64,000 bases of DNA from NCBI GenBank assembly GCA_949825045.1, contig OX463829.1, positions 22,290,715-22,354,714 of the forward strand, read 5' to 3'. Below are positions 38,801 to 48,003 of the stretch, in pieces. Origin of the DNA: Argyresthia goedartella (taxonomy: Eukaryota > Arthropoda > Insecta > Lepidoptera > Argyresthiidae). The notes under the pieces are model-generated. The model had not been told where the DNA came from, searched no databases, and saw only the letters and a program-made list of their open reading frames with translations. Position 1 is the stretch's first letter; every line of letters begins with the position of its first letter. The translations under genes were made by a program, and so were the position numbers.

Positions 38801-41800
38801 TTAGGACGGCCAGGATTAATACATAACAAAATGTTGTTTACAAAGTTATTGGTGCGACTACTTTCATACTTCATGTATGTAACCAGGTGCATTCATAAGT
38901 TTGTATGTGGTATTGAAAGAATTATTGTATCGACGCCCCCTTACATATTGATTTAACTCGTTTGCGACAGCTGAAAACCTCGGACGCTTGTTTTGGAGGC
39001 ATAAACGTGATTCTCTTTGGTGATCTAATGCAGTTACCACCTGTTCGAGGACATCAAGTTTTTCAACAACCAGAACACATGAAGCCAGCTACACATTTGT
39101 GGCGACAGTTCGGTCTGATTGAACTTAAACAAAATATGCGTCAACAAGGAGACACGACATTTATACATGTGCTTAACGCCCTTAGAGTTGGAGAAATGAC
39201 GTCTAGGCATCTTGAAATTCTACTTGAAAAATTTTCAACAGATGCGACTAATGAATTCTCAATCGAGAGTGCATTAAGAATTTACCCAACGAATGATCAG
39301 GTTGCTAGACACAACGAAAAAGTTCTCCAGAGTGTTAAGAATAAAGTGACAGTTAGTTATACAATAAAAGCACAAGACCAACTCATTGATGCTACTCGAA
39401 ATCTAGGTAACAAGGACTTAGATTCTGTGATACCTAGCGATATTAATAAAACCGGAGGTCTTCCGAATGTATTGAAAATATTCGTTGGAGCTAAAGTGAT
39501 GTTGAGGACAAACATTGACGTGTCGAAAGGTTTAGTGAATGGCAATATGGGTTTTATCACAGAAATTATCTGGCCAAATTTTCGCAGAGGCCAACTATAC
39601 GCGGAAGACATCCCGTCAGTCCGTATCGATTTCGGATCAGATGGTGTGCACTTGATTAAACCAATATCGATACAGTTCCCAGCGAAATACAGTTATGGAA
39701 CTGCTGAGAGACGAATGTTGCCATTAATCCTGAGTTGGGCTTCGACCGTCCACAAGATGCAAGGTTGTACAGTCGATCATGCAGTCATTTATCTAGGCTC
39801 GCGACTGTTTGCTGCTGGACAAGCTTATGTAGCACTTAGTCGTGTAAGATCTTTAGACGGTATTCGGATTGAAGAACTCGATTGTTCTAAGTTAACACGA
39901 AAAACCCCATGCAACAGTGAAGCTTTGAATGAAATGATGAGATTGCGAAATAATTTGTGAGAAATTTCAATACCACATGTCAACAAATAACTAATTGATA
40001 AATCGAACTAAGAAATGAAAAATAAATAATAGTTTAGAAAACTAAAAAAACACGCTTTTATAGCTAACCGAACTAAAAATTAGAAAATAATTTTTAATTT
40101 CAGAGAGTTTATAATACAGTTGTAGAAGATCGAACAATCAATCAGAATTTATCACCTCAAAATAAAATTATAATAAAGTTTAAGTAATTAACAAAATAAT
40201 TCAATTCAGAGTAAAAAGCGTGGGGTGCATTTTACTACTTTTCATAACTCTCCTCTCATAGATAGTTGCCAATAGAATGGTACATTTACTTTATCAAGCA
40301 CCCCACGCTGTTTACTCTGAATTGAATTATTTTGTTAATTACTTAAACTTTATTATAATTTTATTTTGAGGTGATAAATTCTGATTGATTGTTCGATCTT
40401 CTACTACTGTATTATAAACTCTCTGAAATTAAAAATTATTTTCTAATTTTTAGTTCGGTTAGCTATAAAAGCGTGTTTTTTTAGTTTTTTTAAACTATTA
40501 TTTATTTAACAGTTATATCCGAAGAAAATCTATTTCTCGAAGGTAATTAGATATCTCCGAGGAATAGATTTCCGTTATAGATAACTGTTCAAAAATACAG
40601 TTATCTGCGAGTCAAAACAAATCCTTGGAGATAACTAGCTATCTCCTAGGAATAGAATTTCTTCGCTGATAACTGTTAAAAAATACAGTTATCTGTCAGT
40701 ATTCCTTAATTAATGCAACAAATTACAAGCGGATGTCTCTTCTCGTCTTCTATTATTAGAAATAGACTACCGCTTGTAATCTGCATCTTGTTGCTTCGTG
40801 ATATGGGATACTGTAAGGAAGTTTCAACTGCCCTACTTAGTATTTTTTTATTACATACATATCAAATAAAAAACTTATGTAGAAATAAACGCATTTTTTT
40901 CCAACTTATAAGGTATTAATGTCATTTTAAATATTCATATCATAAAACTTAAATTTAATACGCATGTGGGCATATTTTTTCAAAGCAATGCCCAACGGTG
41001 ATGTGCGTTAGCAGCATATGTTGGGCAAAGGCAGAAACCTATGCAGCCACACTTTTTTGCAAGTCTAAATTGTGTTTACTTTCTTTGAATTTGAAATGAA
41101 AAGTAGAGTGTTAAACTCTGGTGAAAGACACTAATTTCAGCACTCGGTTAGCAATCTACTGTTATTTGTAGATATATTTATGTTTATTTAAAGTATTTAA
41201 AAATACTAAGTAGGGCAGTTGAAATTTCCTTATAGATGACTGTAAAAAAAAGTTACCTGCGAAGAAATTCTATTCCTAGGAGATAGCTAGTTATCTCCAA
41301 GGATTTTTTTTTGATTCGCAGATAGCTGTATTTTTTTGAAAGTTATCTATGACGAAAATCTATTCCTCGGAGATAACTAATTACCTCAGAGGAATATATT
41401 TTCTTCGCAGATAACTGTTAAAAAATACAGTTATCTGCGAGGCAAAACAAATCCTTGGAGATAACTAGCTATCTCTGAGGAAAAAATATCTATAAATATC
41501 TTCACAGATAACCAGTTACCTGGCCATAGTTATCTCCAAGGAACAAAGGTATTTTAGGATAGATAGATGAAGTTGTCAGATCTTTTAGCATGCGTCTTAG
41601 TCAATGGTTATAAATAAACGTAACCTTTTAATGTCCCCCACCTAGGTGCACAGACCTTTAATCCGATTCGAGTAAGATCGGCCATACTTTACCACACTGA
41701 CTCAGTGAGGAAGTGATCGTCAGAAGTTTCAAGTTGCCCTAATAGGGCTTGCTGCACGGCTTTTCAACTTCTACCACTAAGGCCTCTTTCAGTGACATGC

Positions 41801-44532
41801 GGGTTTCATCACATCACGAACGCGGGATTTAGTGAGCTTATAGTGTCGTCCTTATTTGTCATGCTGGATGCGGGGCACCACACTGACAGCAACCGCAATT
41901 TTCAATTTCATAACAAGTACGCACGACACTGAAAGAGCGCTCAGTAGGTAAACTACCTTCAGTAATGGGGAAGGTTAGGTACGCAAAACTTTTTGGTAGA
42001 GAGTACTTTGTATATGTTACATGTTAAACATTGTCAACGGCAAAGTTTTATGGATATTATATCCGCCTTTGTTCTCGCTTGGTTTCGCTGGCGTAGTTGG
42101 AGACAGAGTTTCATTCATCTGAGGTCAGAGGTCACGTCTTCAAATACACGTCACGTGATCTTTCAAATACTCTTAAAAGCCTCTTACTACACCAGCGCAA
42201 TCTGCATTGAGCTTTTTGAAATTAGCTGCCATTCATTTCTCTGATTAACGGAATTACGGAAAGGAACCTGTCGAATTTCTCTTTCCGGTATTTTGACTAT
42301 GAAAGAAAGGACCACAGACAATGATCAAACGATTGAGTTTGGTTCATCAGGCGTCCACACATATGCTAATCGGCTCGGCAATATAACGCCTGTGTGTAAG
42401 CGTTTTTTTTTTAATAAAAACAAAATTGTCATCATGTAATGCCATGAGGCCTAACGGAACATTTTGCGGGCACCATATGATGCCTGGGGGTCCTGAGAGG
42501 TTAAACTTGCTTTGCTTACTTACTCTGTGTTTGGACAAACACTTAGCGCCCTTTATGTGGAACTAAATCGACTGATTTATTCCCCATTATCCTTATTAGG
42601 CAAGGTGTGTCAAAAGATAAAGCCCCGTGACGGACAGACAGCAAAGCCTAAAACGGAAACACTAGTAATTGTCTACTAACCTGTAGAATACACAGCCCGG
42701 GGAACTCCTTAGCAAAGTCGTCGACCAGTGGCGAGTTGACGTGAATGTTGGCGCCCGGCGCTACCACGTACACGTTGCCTTCGCAGAGAGGATAGATTAC
42801 GGTTGCTTTCGCCCAATAGACGAGGTGGCCTGTTAGTTGAAATACCTGGGAACGAGAGGACAATACATATATTATATAGATACTCCTTGGTCCAGTGCAC
42901 ATAGATACTCTTTGGTGACTGAATCAAGGAGTTGTTCTCAAGATCCTAACAAGGTGGTTTCATTAGACCACTAGTAAAGGACCGATAATTCCTTGACTTG
43001 ATATGGCAGCCCAAACAACAAGTTTTGGCAAGTGCAAGGGCTTTTGATGTTCTAGCGGATTCTCGGGAGCCCAGTATCTGCAATTTATTTTATTCACGTG
43101 ACAGTTGATGTGAAAATTCGAATCGTCGGCGAACCAGATGTTATTGAAACTCCTGAAACTCCTCCTCCTTTTCATTGTCCTGCAGAATTTGACTCGTTTA
43201 TTAGGATAATCAGGCTTCATTTCTTGAACAAAACAATTTTATAGGGGTGAAAATGTAAGTATTTCGAAATATTGCGATGAACCGTAGATTTGTTCGAATT
43301 AAGAAAAGCTGCGCGCTATCTCAACGAATGCCGTGGTTCGTCCATAACAGACTGGCGAACGCGGTCGACGTTCATGCTCGTTCTTGATCTCCTTTTGCGC
43401 CCAGAAGATTTGTCCGGCATTGTATTCCCAGTCACTTCAAACTTACACACCCAATGCTTAATTAAATTGGCACTTGGCAAATGTTTTAAGGCTGTTAAAT
43501 TATGTGTCCTGTACAGACGACGAACAATAGTGTAGGAATCGATGTTTTTATAAAACGCTCGCGCGCAAAACGCGCGCTGCGGTCCCGTGAAACGATTCAT
43601 GGCCACTCCCCTCCCCTTGCTACCTGCGGTTGGCGCGTATTGGTCAATTAAAAAACGAAAAACATTCTGAGACACCCTTTACTAAATATTACAAACATGT
43701 TGCCAGTGCTTGGCATCCAGTACCGGCCAGTTCACGATGAGTTCACCTATCGTATGGGTTTGGAAACCCCGAGGCTTGGACGAAGCGGTCGGTACTATTT
43801 TCCCATTGTCCCAGTTACATTTTCTTTAAAATGTTTCGTTCAGCGATTGTGCGCGGCTCAGTTGAACTGGGATACGCCCCTAACAGGCGATTTGTTGACG
43901 GATTGGATGCGAATTTTCTCCTCACTTCCGGAAATCAATAGGATCTCGCTGCCGAGGAAGATGATGCCATGCCGTGGATTACACGGCGACACTCCATGGG
44001 GTTTTGGGATGCCTCTGAACGAGGTTTTGCGGCAGCAGTTTACCTGCGAACAGTTCGCCGGGGAGGTTGACGCGCGTTTGGTCTTGGCTAAGAGCAAGGT
44101 AGCACCTTCGCGGTTCCACTGACCTGGAGAGATGTGCCAGGAGAGTGGAACCCGTCTGATTGTGCACCCAGGGGATGCCGGATTCCTGAAGTTGTTGATC
44201 AACATTGATTGGTTTTAGAGTACTGTATAACATCCTATGATGAGTGAGGTGCAGTCTGATGATTTGTTATCGGTGCGACTAACTGAACCAACCAACCACC
44301 GAGCAAAGCTCGGTCCCCAGGTACACTGAATTATGTAAAGCTCTGCCCTAACATCTCCTATAGGATTATTTCAATATACATTCTGAATATTTGCACATAC
44401 TTGTGTGAGCGTCAAATCGGCTTCAATTGCGATGGTCTGGAGGCTCTTCAGCGGACTATATAGCTTGATGAGCCGCAGCAGAGCCGGGCTGCCGTCCAGG
44501 GGAATTGACTCCAGCAGTTCGTTGGGATTCAC
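29873..44532 (-). CDS. NPRL3: NPRL3 (GATOR1 subunit), C-terminal exons only
   Basis: Minus-strand exons are 44532-44401, 42845-42681, 38362-38229 (or to 38212), 33514-33360 and 30027-29873. They share compatible phases and GT/AG borders. Conserved family segments appear in order: [75 protein letters not shown], and [12 protein letters not shown] followed by [10 protein letters not shown] at the C terminus. NPRL3 pairs with NPRL2 and DEPDC5 in GATOR1, which restrains TORC1 at the lysosome when amino acids are low. Roughly the first 280 residues expected for the family are not seen, so the 5' exons lie right of 44532. The introns are packed with transposons, including two foldback elements. An extra exon at 35265-35928 is possible. 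Confidence 0.9.
30672..31587. other. insertion splitting the foldback left arm
   Basis: The arm is interrupted between two GCAT tetranucleotides, consistent with a 4-bp target duplication. The insert is GC-richer and has no TG...CA ends or obvious inverted ends. It contains a SINE fragment. Class unknown. Confidence 0.5.
31060..31215 (-). repeat. SINE fragment
   Basis: A reversed box B-like ggattcgaatcc at 31193-31204 and the aaacatccaag segment are shared with the SINE at 34985-35192. A neighbouring piece (ttctggccctacactagg) is repeated inverted near 36700. Confidence 0.5.
31846..32285 (+). repeat. possible LTR or promoter-bearing fragment
   Basis: It begins tgtagcgaaaag, has a TATA-like actatataataaat near 32150, and has a T-rich/A-rich 3' part. 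No matching second copy or clear target duplication is visible in the window, so this is a weak call. Confidence 0.25.
33776..33827. repeat. 15-bp perfect hairpin
   Basis: ctcttttgcttgtac at 33776-33790 and its exact complement at 33813-33827, with a 22-nt loop. It lies in an NPRL3 intron. No function is assigned. Confidence 0.7.
34455..34665. repeat. MITE-like element with internal 32-bp tandem repeat
   Basis: The ends are imperfect inverted copies (gtgtcactcaggaacaaaa at the left, ttttgctcccttgtgacac at the right). Inside, 34505-34600 is a three-copy tandem repeat of exact 32-bp period. Each unit starts gaatcc and contains a ggattc arm, so each unit can fold. Confidence 0.65.
34985..35192 (-). 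repeat. tRNA-derived SINE, second family
   Basis: The minus strand has a tRNA-like head with box A-like gtggcgctgcgg and box B ggttcgatcccc (plus coordinates 35121-35132). An A-rich spacer and a body containing cttggatgtttatatgtg follow. Fragments recur at about 31135-31215 and 38480-38505. It is distinct from the SINE at 14278. Confidence 0.75.
35265..35928 (-). CDS. candidate extra NPRL3 exon, disordered acidic/Ser-rich
   Basis: A 664-nt open stretch with a good acceptor (cccattccag) and a gtacgt donor. It encodes about 220 residues rich in Asn, Asp, Ser, Thr and Lys without a fold ([18 protein letters not shown]). It sits between NPRL3 exons 38229 and 33514, on the same strand. Its end phase fits the 33514 exon. 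Its start phase fits only if the previous exon runs on to a weaker donor at 38212, which would also retain a conserved Tyr-Val. Without it, 38229 joins 33514 directly in frame. It could be an alternative or insect-specific NPRL3 exon, or belong to another transcript. Confidence 0.5.
36060..36145 (+). repeat. GGTTCCGTACC-family repeat, end fragment
   Basis: acagtcaagtgcgggttgg followed by agaagggttccgta is the same start as the copy at 10589. Confidence 0.6.
37048..37192. repeat. short foldback MITE
   Basis: Arms of about 50 bp (acaggtgacgccaa... and ...ttggtgtcacctgt) pair with a few mismatches around a 40-bp centre. It lies in an NPRL3 intron. Confidence 0.7.
37640..37922 (+). repeat. GGTTCCGTACC-family repeat, other end
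   Basis: It contains agacagacggacggaaagatgg and aatagggtcccgtttggc, matching the right end of the copy at 10589-11272. Confidence 0.55.
37937..37992. repeat. hairpin, 17-bp perfect core
   Basis: gttttaaagccattttg (37946-37962) is separated by only 4 nt from its exact complement (37967-37983). Pairing extends outward to about 26 bp with three mismatches. Confidence 0.8.
38060..38135 (+). repeat. RTE LINE 3'-end fragment
   Basis: It contains ggcctatgcccagcagtggg, the hallmark 3' segment of lepidopteran RTE elements. Confidence 0.65.
38632..40488 (+). mobile_element. Helitron/Helentron fragment
   Basis: The left end acacgcttttattagct recurs inverted at the right as agctataaaagcgtgt. Between them lie the C-terminal part of a Pif1-type helicase and a very large hairpin. 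The flanking foldback array is continuous if this segment is removed, so it is an insertion. The Rep nuclease and most of the helicase are absent. Ends are inferred and the boundaries could be off by tens of bases. Confidence 0.65.
38962..39960 (+). pseudogene. Pif1-like helicase, C-terminal part (Helitron)
   Basis: The 332-residue frame starts inside the helicase. It shows [11 protein letters not shown] (motif II/III region), [41 protein letters not shown] and [14 protein letters not shown], the closing motifs of the Helitron Pif1 family. The Walker A region and the Rep domain would lie upstream but are missing. The open frame itself has no stop or shift, so truncation is probably recent relative to other remnants here. 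Confidence 0.85.
40020..40506. repeat. 209-bp near-perfect inverted repeat (giant hairpin)
   Basis: Arms 40020-40228 and 40298-40506 are inverted copies with only about four differences, around a 69-bp loop. Each arm includes the acacgcttttat terminal motif and ends gcgtggggtgc next to the loop. A transcript through it would form a long double strand. Confidence 0.92.
41550..42680. other. intron, nothing recognised
   Basis: No gene or clear element is seen. A short segment near 42582 (ccattatccttattagg) recurs at about 38790. Confidence 0.4.
42963..43675 (-). pseudogene. Tc1/mariner-group transposase with DUF4817 domain, broken
   Basis: The N-terminal part (43675-43316) shows [20 protein letters not shown], the DUF4817 helix-turn-helix of this group, and a basic [15 protein letters not shown] linker. 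The C-terminal part (43220-42963) shows [21 protein letters not shown] and [14 protein letters not shown], including the second catalytic Asp region. The middle is deleted and the parts are out of frame. Confidence 0.75.
43697..44230 (+). pseudogene. BEL/Pao pol fragment
   Basis: It reads [36 protein letters not shown]-like [10 protein letters not shown] and [14 protein letters not shown], the connection/RNase H border of BEL/Pao pol. A frameshift near 44000 moves to another frame, and AKSKVAP follows. It lies between NPRL3 exons 44401 and 42845. Confidence 0.75.
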
Positions 44533-45374
44533 CTGGAATATATATACATATATAGTAGTATATTCATTTTGTTAGCGTCGCCTTTGATCGCGCCGCTTTA
44601 CTACGTGCCTGCTCTTTTCAAAGAACGCCGACACTCACTCAAAGGAAGTCGCCGCCAGAGAAATAAATAAGGTAATTTGTTTTTATTACTCCGGCTTGGT
44701 TGAGCTATCAATTGCGGCATCACTGTTACGCGATACGAAGTTTGCGGAGTCAGCTAATTATTTATATATAAACTAATATAAACACATAAACTTGGATGGA
44801 GGCTAAGTTGACATTTGTTGTTATCATATTTGGAACTGGAGCTCTAGGTTCGGAGTTATCGCAACATGGTTTTCAGACCCCTATTAGGCTACAACCAAGT
44901 GGAGATAATAGGAACCTACAACTTAGCAGTAGGTGGGGAGCAGCGATCCGGTTAACGTCCGAAACATATAAGCGGACTATACAAATGATCTTTATACTTT
45001 ATTGCACAAAAACAGAAGATACAGAAACACCAAAATGGAAACTAAGTGTACAAAGGAGAGCTTGTCTCTAAAAAGAGATTGCTTCCAGCAAACCAAGGAT
45101 GGACCGGATACATTAAGCTCTCAAAAACCGAGGGTAATATATGGTAATAAAATTTAAAACCTATAACGGAAAAGTGGCTTTATCTAAAGCTGGTGGTATT
45201 CATGAGCTTAAAGAACAGGTAGACCTGTGCACAATGTTAAATAATTAAGATAATAAACTATTGATCAATATGTACATAAATACATAATATCAATACAAAT
45301 AGATAAAATTATACTACAAAATATAATTCAATACAATATACTTTACATAAGTCTACTAAGGAAGAGAAAGATAA
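44533..45374. other. no gene recognised
   Basis: An NPRL3 upstream exon would be expected from here rightward, but none could be recognised in this stretch. Confidence 0.4.
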
Positions 45375-47050
45375 TGTTCTTTTAATCGACTTAAAAATAT
45401 TATGGGACGGGCTCTCTGATGGCGCTAGGAAGTTTGTTCCAGAGCCTGATAGCTCGTAGTCTGAACCCATGTTCATATGCGGCTGTGTTGTGTTGCGGAG
45501 TTATAAGCAGTGACCGAGAGTGATATCTCCGTGGCCTATGCGAAGACAGAAATTTAAAACGATCTCGTAAGAAGCCAGGGTAGCGGGGATTAAATAAGAT
45601 GTTGAAGAGGAGATAAGGATATGAGAAACCCGACGAAGATGGATAGGAAGCCATTTCAACTACCTGCGAAACTCCGAGACGTGGTCATACTTGCGCAGGC
45701 CGAAGATAAACCGAATTCCGAGGTTTTGAAGTTAGTCGAGTTTGTTCAGTTGCTCTTCGTTCGCGCTGATCCAACGTACGGCAGCGTAATCGATCAGGGT
45801 AAGGAGAAGAGCAGTGTCTTCAAGACAAGCGTGAACGATGTTTTGAAGTCGCCTGAGGGAGTGAAAGGTGACAAAGACACGCCTACTGTCTCACCGACAT
45901 GCACTGACCAGGAAATTTGGTTATCGAAGAAAACTCCTAGATTTTTGGCATAAGTTCTATATAAAAATTATTGATCTATCATAGGTTACAAGGGCAATGG
46001 ACAGATGCCGTAACAAGTTAAGGGAAAATCTCGAACCAATAATCATAGCCTACGACTTACTAGGGTTGGCAATTACTCCAAAAAAAGGAGTGTGCTTTAG
46101 ACCACACAACCGAAGTAAAACTTCTTTAGCTCTAATGCTTCAAAAATACATCTCCTGCACTGTGTATGGCCATGTGAGGAAGAGAGAAAGAAAATGTGCG
46201 CGCGCACCTCTCGTTCGCCTCGCCCGATCACACTTTTCGTAACGCTCTCATCACGCATTCGCCAGCTTACTCCCCAAGTCAAGCGTGCGTAAAGAAGTTT
46301 TACTTAAAAAAAGAGTGTGCTTTAGACCACACAACTGAAGTAAAACTTCTTTAGCTCTAATGCTTCAAAAATATATCTCCTGCACTGTGTCTGGCTATGA
46401 GAGGAAGAGAGAAATAAAATGTGCGCGCGCACCTCTCCTTCGCCTCGCCCGATCACACTTTTCGTAACGCTCTCGTCACGCATTCGCCAGCTTACTCCCC
46501 AAGTCAAGCGTGCGTAAAGAAGTTTTACTTTAATAATTAGCCCAGTCCCTGATTCTCTCGAGTTTGGCATTTAACATCCCTACAGCACAGACCATGTCAC
46601 AGGGAGAAAAATAAAGACAGAGAAAAGAAGAGGAGAGAATACCACCCTGAGGGACCCCCGCAAAGAGGTCACACCACTCCGTTGAAGTCACCTCCGTCTT
46701 AATACGTTGCTGGCGACTTCCCAAGTAAGAGTCGAACCAGCTAGCAAAGTCGGAGGACACATTCAGGGACTTCAGTATCTCAACGAGAATATCGAAATCG
46801 ACGAAGTTAAAGCGCTGCTGATGTCGAGTAGTGAAAGCACAGTGTGCTGTTTCTCGCCCATCGCAAGCTGAATGTCATCGGTTACTTTAAGTAAGGCCGT
46901 AACATTGCTATGACCGGGCCTAAAACCGGATTGGAGTTGATTCAGCAAGTTGTTTGGGATAGATAGGAGATTAGCTGAGAATGGACAATAGATTCTAGGA
47001 CTTTCGAGAGGAAAGGCAGTAAGGAAACGACACATAGAAAAGGTCACTTA
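45375..47050 (-). pseudogene. CR1/Jockey-group LINE reverse transcriptase remnants
   Basis: Minus strand: 47047-46770 has LNQLQSGFRPGHSNVTALLK (RT motif 2), and DISSA at the catalytic-Asp motif is damaged. 46760-46540 has SYLGSRQQRI and AGVPQGGILSS. 45950-45660 keeps thumb-like codons in broken frames. 45654-45400 is the C-terminal end (HRPRRYHSRSLLITP, LRAIRLWNKLPS). Two tandem MITE units interrupt it at 46081-46530. Confidence 0.75.
46081..46530. repeat. two tandem 225-bp units, each a MITE with 16-bp ends
   Basis: 46081-46305 and 46306-46530 are near-identical. In each, aagtaaaacttcttta (46113, 46338) is answered by its exact complement (46290-46305, 46515-46530). The array sits inside LINE reverse-transcriptase sequence. 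Confidence 0.85.
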
Positions 47051-47556
47051 TCCAGTAATCGTATTTCTTACGAGTGCTTGGTGCTTCGACGCGATTGTAT
47101 TTTGCGAAATTAATTTGTTTTCTTTTTCCTAGCTGCTACATTTAAATCAATCAATCAGCTCACAGTTACCCAATTCTGAGAATAGGCCTCTTCCTTACCT
47201 CGCCACCTACTCCGGTCTGAGCCTCCCGCAGCCACTGCCTACCAGATCGCCTTGATGATGTTGCTACTTTCAGTAAGGACTATCAAACTCGTTTCCTAAT
47301 TAGGCGGATTTGATAACTTTTCACCTGCTGAACCAATTTTGTTAAGGGACACAGTCATTACGAGTTAGGTAGTGAAACATCTGGTCGCCGAATACACTTT
47401 CTGGAATTCTCCACCGGCAGTTTAAGTTTTTATAGTTTTATTATCCTTTAGCTCGTAGTCATTATATTTGTTAGCATTAAGATTCTATTGTAAATATTTC
47501 GCCACTATTGTTGATCTTCTGTGTTAGTATTGTTTCCTTTTGCCGAAAAGGCATAC
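47051..47556. other. no gene recognised
   Basis: It contains a piece near 47180-47250 (aataggcctcttccttacc) resembling an RTE LINE tail read in reverse, and otherwise nothing recognised. Confidence 0.35.
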
Positions 47557-47979
47557 TGTGAGGTGAGGTTTGTGTCGGCGCCTTTGAGGGCACAGCTGCA
47601 TTGCAGTTTTATGAGCAGGCCTGCGCACTTAGTCATTAAGTAGAAAACGATTGTGAAGTTTTTGTAATACTACTGTAGTGTGCGTAGGCCCAGCAACTTT
47701 ATATTTCGACTATTGTCATTTATTCCGTTCAGTTCGACCGAGACCTTCGACGACGCCGCTGGAAGCTCTGCCCGTGCGAGCCTGTTCAACTCCCCTAGCT
47801 TCAGCGTGCGACGTTCGTAGGTTTTCTTAGTGACAGTGTTGTAGTGCTTCGTTTGAATCCCCCTGTATTCGTGTCTAGGTTAAGTTCCCTGTGTGTTTAT
47901 AAATATATTCGTGCTGATTTGTATCGCGTCGTACTTTTATTGGACCCCGCGCCGAAAACTATCCCGGTAGTCTCTTACA
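47557..47979 (+). repeat. BEL 5' LTR (candidate)
   Basis: TG...CA ends (tgtgaggtgagg to tctcttaca) lie directly before a tttggtccttcgagccgg segment. That segment is typical of the primer-binding region just after the LTR in insect BEL/Pao elements. The 3' LTR is outside the window, so the left border is a best guess. Confidence 0.6.
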
Positions 47980-48003
47980 TTTTGGTCCTTCGAGCCGGAT
48001 AGT

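Larger units (their letters stand above)
38512..41549. mobile_element. foldback element built of palindromic modules, split by a Helitron
   Basis: The outer 120 bp at the left (38512-38631) match the inverted right end (41549 to about 41428), starting ccttgttccttggagataac. Right of the Helitron, 40495-40700 and 41230-41549 are arrays of two alternating palindromes. One has the core ggagataactagctatctcc, the other the core gataactgtt-A/T-tacagttatc. A further inverted pair (caactgccctacttagtatt near 40824, its complement near 41205) and a hairpin near 40720-40790 lie inside. No transposase of its own is seen. It lies in an NPRL3 intron. Confidence 0.75.

Noticed and set aside
45621..45953. 110-codon plus-strand frame
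   Set aside because: It lies opposite LINE reverse-transcriptase codons on the minus strand and has no recognisable domain.
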